Of a stretch of 64,000 bases of DNA, positions 60,042 through 64,000 are shown one piece after another. Location of the stretch: positions 67,138 through 131,137 of the forward strand of contig NZ_JBFEFH010000021.1 in the NCBI RefSeq assembly GCF_040717455.1. Direction: 5' to 3'. The notes under the pieces were generated by a model that was not told where the DNA came from, searched no databases, and was given only the letters and a program-made list of their open reading frames with translations. Source of the stretch: Tautonia sp040717455. GTDB lineage: Bacteria > Planctomycetota > Planctomycetia > Isosphaerales > Isosphaeraceae. Numbering within the stretch: the first letter of the stretch is position 1; each line of letters begins with the position of its first letter. The position numbers and the translations under genes were made by a program.

Positions 60042-63000
60042 GGCGGGCTCGATCCCGGGAGCGGCGTGCCGTCGAACACGCAGACGCCGCCCCTCAGATC
60101 CGTCCCGACGATCCAACGGCCGTCCGGGCTGAACCGGACGGACTCGGCGCCGACGTCGGGCCTCAGGGTGATGAGCTCGTCGCCCGTCGCCGCGTCCCAC
60201 AGCTTCCAGGTCTGGTCGCGGGTGACCGTGAGGATCCGGTCGCCGTCCGGGCTGAAGTAAGGCTCCCGCATGTCCCCGACGCCCGCGAGGGAGACGATCT
60301 CCCTCCCGGTCTCGACGTCCCACACGATGGCACGATTGTCGCCGCCGAGGGTCACGATCCGCGCGCCGTCGGGGAGGAGCCACGCGTGGCCTTCCCGGAC
60401 CGTCCGGATCTTCCTGCCGGTCCGGACGTCCCACTCGGTCACCGAGGCCTCGTCGGCGGCGACGATCCGCGTGTCGTCGGGGCTGAAGGCGGCGAAGACC
60501 TCGGAGAAGCGCCCGTCGAGCGTACGGAGGAGATCCCCGGTCCGCACGTCCCAGACCTTCAACTCTTGCTGCAAACTTCCATCATTCTCGATGCCTGGGT
60601 CCGAGAGATCCCAGCCCTCGGTCACCACCATCGACCCATCGGAACTGAACGAGGTCGGGCTGTTCCAGTAACGAAGCCCTTCCAGCGTGTGCAAGATCTC
60701 CCCGGTCTGAACGTCCCAAACCAACGCCCGCCCCCCCCGGTTGAAACACACGGTGATGAGCCGGGTGCCTTGCGGATCGGGGCTGAATTGCGCGGAGAAC
60801 ACACCCCCGTTTTGCACAGTGAGGATGGAGGCGACCGTCTCCTCCCGCACGTCCCACACGCGGATCTCGGAAGATCGCGGCGAGGGCGCCTGGCCCTGCT
60901 TCCAGACGACAGCGACCCGGGAACCGTCCCGACTGAAGGTGACGTCCCGGAGGCGCCACCCGGGTCCGTCGGGGCCGGTTTCCAGGAAGGCGAGCGGGCC
61001 GGGGGGCGGATCCACGTCCCAGACCCGGGCCGTCCCGTCCCGGCTGGCGGTGAGGATGGAGGCGCCGTCCGGGCTGAAAAAGGCGCTACTCACCCGGCCC
61101 CGATGGCCGTCGAACGTCCTGATGAGGGCGCCGGTCCGGGCGTCCCAGAGCCTTGCCGAGGAATCGTCCTCGTCGGCGGCGAGGAGGCGTTCGCCGTCCG
61201 GGCTGAAGGTCGCTGATCTCGCGCGACGGAGGTCACCCCCTTGCAGGGTGAGCGTCACCCTCCCGGTCTCGGCGTCCCAGATCTTCGCGGTCCTGTCGCT
61301 GCCGCCGCCGACCATGAAGATCCGCGTCCCGTCGGGACTGAACGCGACACTCGACCCCGAAACGAAGTCCTGGCCTTCGAGGGTTCGGATGAGTGTCCCG
61401 GTCTGGACGTCCCACAGCCTGGCGGACTTACCATCGAAGTCGATACTGAGGATTCGTGCGCCGTCGGGGCTGAACGAGACGGAGTCCCGCTGTTCGACCT
61501 GCTCGTCGAGCGACTGTTCCTTCTTGCCGGACCTGGCATCCCAGAGCGTCGGCGCCCCCCCCCCCATGGGATCGACGAGGAGCCGCTTGCCGTCGGGGCT
61601 GAACACGGCGGATCCGAGTTCGAACGACGTTTCCCCGGGGTCGATGGCGTATTCTTCCTCACCGGTCCTGGCGTTCCACACGATGGCCTTCGCCAGGCCC
61701 ACGAACATGCCCGCACCGGCCAGGGTGAGGATCTGCGTGCCGTCTCGACTGAACAGGCGGGTGTGGTGATAGTTCGTGCCCCCCTCGAGCGTGAATCGCT
61801 CCGTCCCCGTCCGGGCGTCCCACACCTTCGTCGTCTCGTTTTTCAACCCGGACGTGAGGATCTGCGAGCCATCGGGGCTGAACTCGGCGTACGTCACGGA
61901 GTCCCCTTCGGCGTGCCCGTCGAGCGTGTGGATCAGCGTCCCGGTCCCGGCGTCCCAGACCTTCGCCGTCCCGTCCTCGCTCGTCGTGACGATCCGCTCG
62001 CCGGTCGGGTCGTACGCGGCGTATTCCACCCCGCCGGAGTGCCCCTCGAGCGAGAGCCGGTGGCCCGTGCGGCAGAGGCGGTCGAGGTAGTGCCACTCCC
62101 ATCCGCGCAGCCGGGGCGGGGCCTTGTCGAGGAGCGAGACCGCGTTCACCGCGCTGCCGTCCCGCCACGACGACTCGGCCAGTTGCATCGACCGGGCGTA
62201 ATCGAGGCGGATCAGCCGCTCGCGCTCGGCCTCCAGGGCCCGATTGGCGTCGAGCGCCTCCCGGGCCCTGGCGGCGGCGACCCGCTCCTGCTCGACCGCC
62301 CTCCTGGCGTTCGCGGCCGCCGCGTACTCCTGCTCGCGGGCATGCCGCTCCGAACGCACCGACATCGCGGCGAACGCCAGGCTCACGCCGGTCGCGACCA
62401 GCAGCACCGCGGCGAACGACCCGGCCGTCAGGACCGCGCCCCGGTTCCTGCGATAGAGCTTCGCCAGCCGGTAGCCCAGGGTCGGCGGGCAGGCCTCGAC
62501 CGTCTCGCCGTCGAGGAACCGCCGGATGTCCTTCGCCAGGCCGTTGGCCGTCTCGTAGCGCCGCGTGCGGTCCTTCTCCAGCGTCTTCATGACGATCCAG
62601 TCGAGTTCCCCGCGCAGCAGCCTCGTGAGCCGGACCGGCTCCGTCTGCCGGCATGCGGCCAGCGACGGCAGCGTCCGGGTGGAGCTCAATCGCGTGCTCG
62701 GCCGGGGCGGCTCCTCTTCGCGGATGAGCCGACGGATCTCCTCCCAGGCCGCTTGCTTGAAGCGGTCCTTCTCCAGCGGCGTCGTCCCGGTCAGCAGCTC
62801 GTACAGCAGGACGCCCAGCGAATAGACGTCCGACCGCGTGTCGACGTCCAGGTTGTTGAGCTGCGCCTGCTCGGGGGACATGTAGAGCGGCGTCCCGATC
62901 ACGGCGTCGTGGCCCGTGTGCAGCGTGCGGTCCGTGAGCCGCTGGTGCAGCGCCTTGGCGAGCCCGAAGTCGATGACCTTGGGGACCGGCCGGTCGTCGT

Positions 63001-63640
63001 ACGGGGCCACCAGGATGTTCGAGGGCTTCAGGTCCCGGTGGATGATCCCCTTCTGGTGCGCATGCTGGACGGCCGAGCAGACCTGCACGAACAGGTCGAG
63101 CCGATCGGCGACGTTCATCCGCAGCGCGTCGCAATACTCGGTGATCGGGATGCCCTTCACGTACTCCATGGCGAAGAACGGCCGGCCGGCGTCGGTCAGG
63201 CCGCCGTCGAGCACCTTGGCGATGTTGGGGTGGTCCATCATCGCCAGCGCCTGGCGCTCGGCCTCGAAGCGGGCCAGCACCGCCTTCGAATCCATCCCGC
63301 TCTTGATCAGCTTGAGGGCCACCTTGCGCCGGACCGGCTCGGTCTGCTCGGCGACCCAGACCGTCCCCATGCCCCCCTCGCCGATCGGCTCCAGCAGCTT
63401 GTACCGGCCGGCGATCACGGTGCCGACGAGCGACGATGCCCGGTGGTCTGCCGTCGGATCGTCACGGTTGACGCCGTCCGGGCGATCCAGCAGCGGCTGC
63501 GAGCGGTCGTGCTGGTCCAGCAGCAGGTCGAGGCGTCGCCGCAACCCCGATCGGCCGGAGCACTCGCGGTCGAGGTAGGCGTCCCGCTCCGATCGGTCGG
63601 GTATGGCGATGGCGGCGGCGAACAGGTCGAGTTCGTTCAT
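60038..63640 (-). CDS. Serine/threonine protein kinase with C-terminal WD40 repeats
   Basis: A 1200-residue membrane-spanning Hanks-type kinase. A short helical lead (1-70) precedes the kinase domain (about 80-385): IGEGGMGTVWVAE (glycine loop), VALKLIKSG with Lys110, HRDLKPSNIL (201-210), DFGLA (224-228) and GTPLYMSPEQ are all intact, so it should be active. A single membrane helix follows (GAVLTAGSFAAVLLVATGVS region, ~400-425), then a ~90-residue coiled coil rich in Ala/Arg/Glu, then about fifteen WD40 repeats to the end, each closing with V/L-W-D-x-x-TG; this is enough for two seven-bladed propellers. GGAGG lies nine bases before the ATG at 63640. The sigma gene follows with an ATGA overlap, suggesting a kinase-controlled sigma factor. 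Confidence 0.94.
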   Translation of the reverse strand: MNELDLFAAAIAIPDRSERDAYLDRECSGRSGLRRRLDLLLDQHDRSQPLLDRPDGVNRDDPTADHRASSLVGTVIAGRYKLLEPIGEGGMGTVWVAEQTEPVRRKVALKLIKSGMDSKAVLARFEAERQALAMMDHPNIAKVLDGGLTDAGRPFFAMEYVKGIPITEYCDALRMNVADRLDLFVQVCSAVQHAHQKGIIHRDLKPSNILVAPYDDRPVPKVIDFGLAKALHQRLTDRTLHTGHDAVIGTPLYMSPEQAQLNNLDVDTRSDVYSLGVLLYELLTGTTPLEKDRFKQAAWEEIRRLIREEEPPRPSTRLSSTRTLPSLAACRQTEPVRLTRLLRGELDWIVMKTLEKDRTRRYETANGLAKDIRRFLDGETVEACPPTLGYRLAKLYRRNRGAVLTAGSFAAVLLVATGVSLAFAAMSVRSERHAREQEYAAAANARRAVEQERVAAARAREALDANRALEAERERLIRLDYARSMQLAESSWRDGSAVNAVSLLDKAPPRLRGWEWHYLDRLCRTGHRLSLEGHSGGVEYAAYDPTGERIVTTSEDGTAKVWDAGTGTLIHTLDGHAEGDSVTYAEFSPDGSQILTSGLKNETTKVWDARTGTERFTLEGGTNYHHTRLFSRDGTQILTLAGAGMFVGLAKAIVWNARTGEEEYAIDPGETSFELGSAVFSPDGKRLLVDPMGGGAPTLWDARSGKKEQSLDEQVEQRDSVSFSPDGARILSIDFDGKSARLWDVQTGTLIRTLEGQDFVSGSSVAFSPDGTRIFMVGGGSDRTAKIWDAETGRVTLTLQGGDLRRARSATFSPDGERLLAADEDDSSARLWDARTGALIRTFDGHRGRVSSAFFSPDGASILTASRDGTARVWDVDPPPGPLAFLETGPDGPGWRLRDVTFSRDGSRVAVVWKQGQAPSPRSSEIRVWDVREETVASILTVQNGGVFSAQFSPDPQGTRLITVCFNRGGRALVWDVQTGEILHTLEGLRYWNSPTSFSSDGSMVVTEGWDLSDPGIENDGSLQQELKVWDVRTGDLLRTLDGRFSEVFAAFSPDDTRIVAADEASVTEWDVRTGRKIRTVREGHAWLLPDGARIVTLGGDNRAIVWDVETGREIVSLAGVGDMREPYFSPDGDRILTVTRDQTWKLWDAATGDELITLRPDVGAESVRFSPDGRWIVGTDLRGGVCVFDGTPLPGSSPP

Positions 63641-64000
63641 CGAATGGGTCCTCCGACTCACCAGGCGGATTCCACCGACGAATGGCGCAGTCCTTCGCGA
63701 GGATTCTCGGGGCGATGGCCGACCGAGTCGGTTCGTCCTGCGGACGGCGTCCTCAGCGGTTGGCACTCGCCGAACCGTCAGGGGCGCAGGATATCCGCCT
63801 GACCCTGCTGGAGCGGATGCTCAAGGACGTCGGCGGCATCCCGATCCATGGCGGCCGGCGCCCGCCTCGGGACGCCGGCCGGCCCGATCTCCCGAACCCG
63901 GACCACTGCCGAGCCGGTGCGGCGTCCGAGGCAGTCGTGCCCGCCGGGATGATCGCGTCCCCCTCAGCCGTGTCGATCGGGGGGCGGCAGGACGCGCTCG
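63641..64000. other. Right-end region, no supported gene
   Basis: The last 360 bases hold the promoter area of the kinase-sigma unit. A plus-strand frame from an ATG at 63715 (MADRVGSSCG...) stays open to the window edge, but its composition is not protein-like enough to call; it could be the start of, or a remnant of, a gene beyond the edge. Confidence 0.4.

Noticed and set aside
61241..63802. An 853-codon plus-strand frame opposite the kinase-WD40 gene
   Set aside because: Antisense artefact; the minus strand encodes a complete kinase with repeats.
63715..64000. Plus-strand frame open to the right edge
   Set aside because: Composition not convincing, no ribosome site, no motif; cannot be judged without the sequence beyond the edge.

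Overview
The window is bacterial DNA of uniformly high GC (well over 60 % by eye) with tightly packed genes on both strands. It almost certainly comes from a planctomycete, probably of the Isosphaeraceae type (Tautonia/Isosphaera/Singulisphaera relatives). The evidence is a set of lineage-typical families: a DUF1549/DUF1553 protein with its DUF1501 partner, a BlaI regulator with an M56 (BlaR1-like) peptidase, a serine/threonine kinase fused to a WD40 C-terminus beside a TIGR02999-type ECF sigma factor, PEP-CTERM proteins with HAF repeats, a sulfatase, a DUF3500 protein, and a SpoA-domain protein of the SctQ/FliM-N type. Lipid A genes (lpxD, lpxI) and lnt show a Gram-negative type envelope. I see no tRNA, rRNA, CRISPR array, transposase or prophage.

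Layout. 1-833: MFS transporter, cut by the window edge. 1.6-6.6 kb: a small conserved-looking protein, a cytidylate-kinase-like protein, lpxI and lpxD, an aquaporin-family channel and a DUF2780-like protein. 6.8-14.7 kb: two overlapping GT-C type membrane glycosyltransferases, an ArgA-like N-acetyltransferase with a probable TTG start, a membrane-anchored Cys phosphatase and a third GT39/PMT-type enzyme. 14.9-17.0 kb: a two-gene unit ending in an SctQ/FliM-N protein that carries an internal start site. 17.0-22.8 kb: two tandem PEP-CTERM/HAF paralogues, a sulfatase and another polytopic membrane protein. 22.9-26.3 kb: an NfnAB/SudAB-type flavoprotein pair and a plant-type ferredoxin-NADP reductase. 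26.6-29.3 kb: DUF3500 protein, TVP38/TMEM64 protein, rhodanese. 29.4-33.6 kb: a two-component cluster (NarL-type regulator and PAS kinase on the minus strand; a lone receiver and a receiver-kinase hybrid on the plus strand). 34.1-38.6 kb: PEGA-like small protein, SDR, lnt and a beta-hydroxyacid dehydrogenase, followed by short repeats. 39.2-44.8 kb: MarR - HlyD - RND efflux operon. 45-50.3 kb: DUF493 protein, a YrdC-like/LMW-phosphatase fusion, a proline-rich protein and a PAS-GGDEF-EAL protein. 50.3-59.1 kb (minus): a BlaI - M56 - DUF1553 - DUF1501 operon with a visible operator and promoter, then three small unknown genes. 59.5-63.6 kb (minus): kinase-WD40 gene overlapping an ECF sigma gene.

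How they fit together. Translational coupling through 4-base ATGA overlaps occurs at five places: the glycosyltransferase pair, NfnAB, MarR-HlyD, BlaI-M56 and kinase-sigma. These mark the co-expressed units with most confidence. The most interesting points are the internal Shine-Dalgarno/ATG inside the SctQ-like gene, the degenerate YrdC domain fused to a YwlE-like phosphatase, the BlaI operator that drives an M56-DUF1553-DUF1501 operon, and the kinase-first order of the kinase/sigma pair.

Many very long open frames lie antisense to or out of frame with these genes; they are a by-product of the GC-rich third positions and were not annotated.
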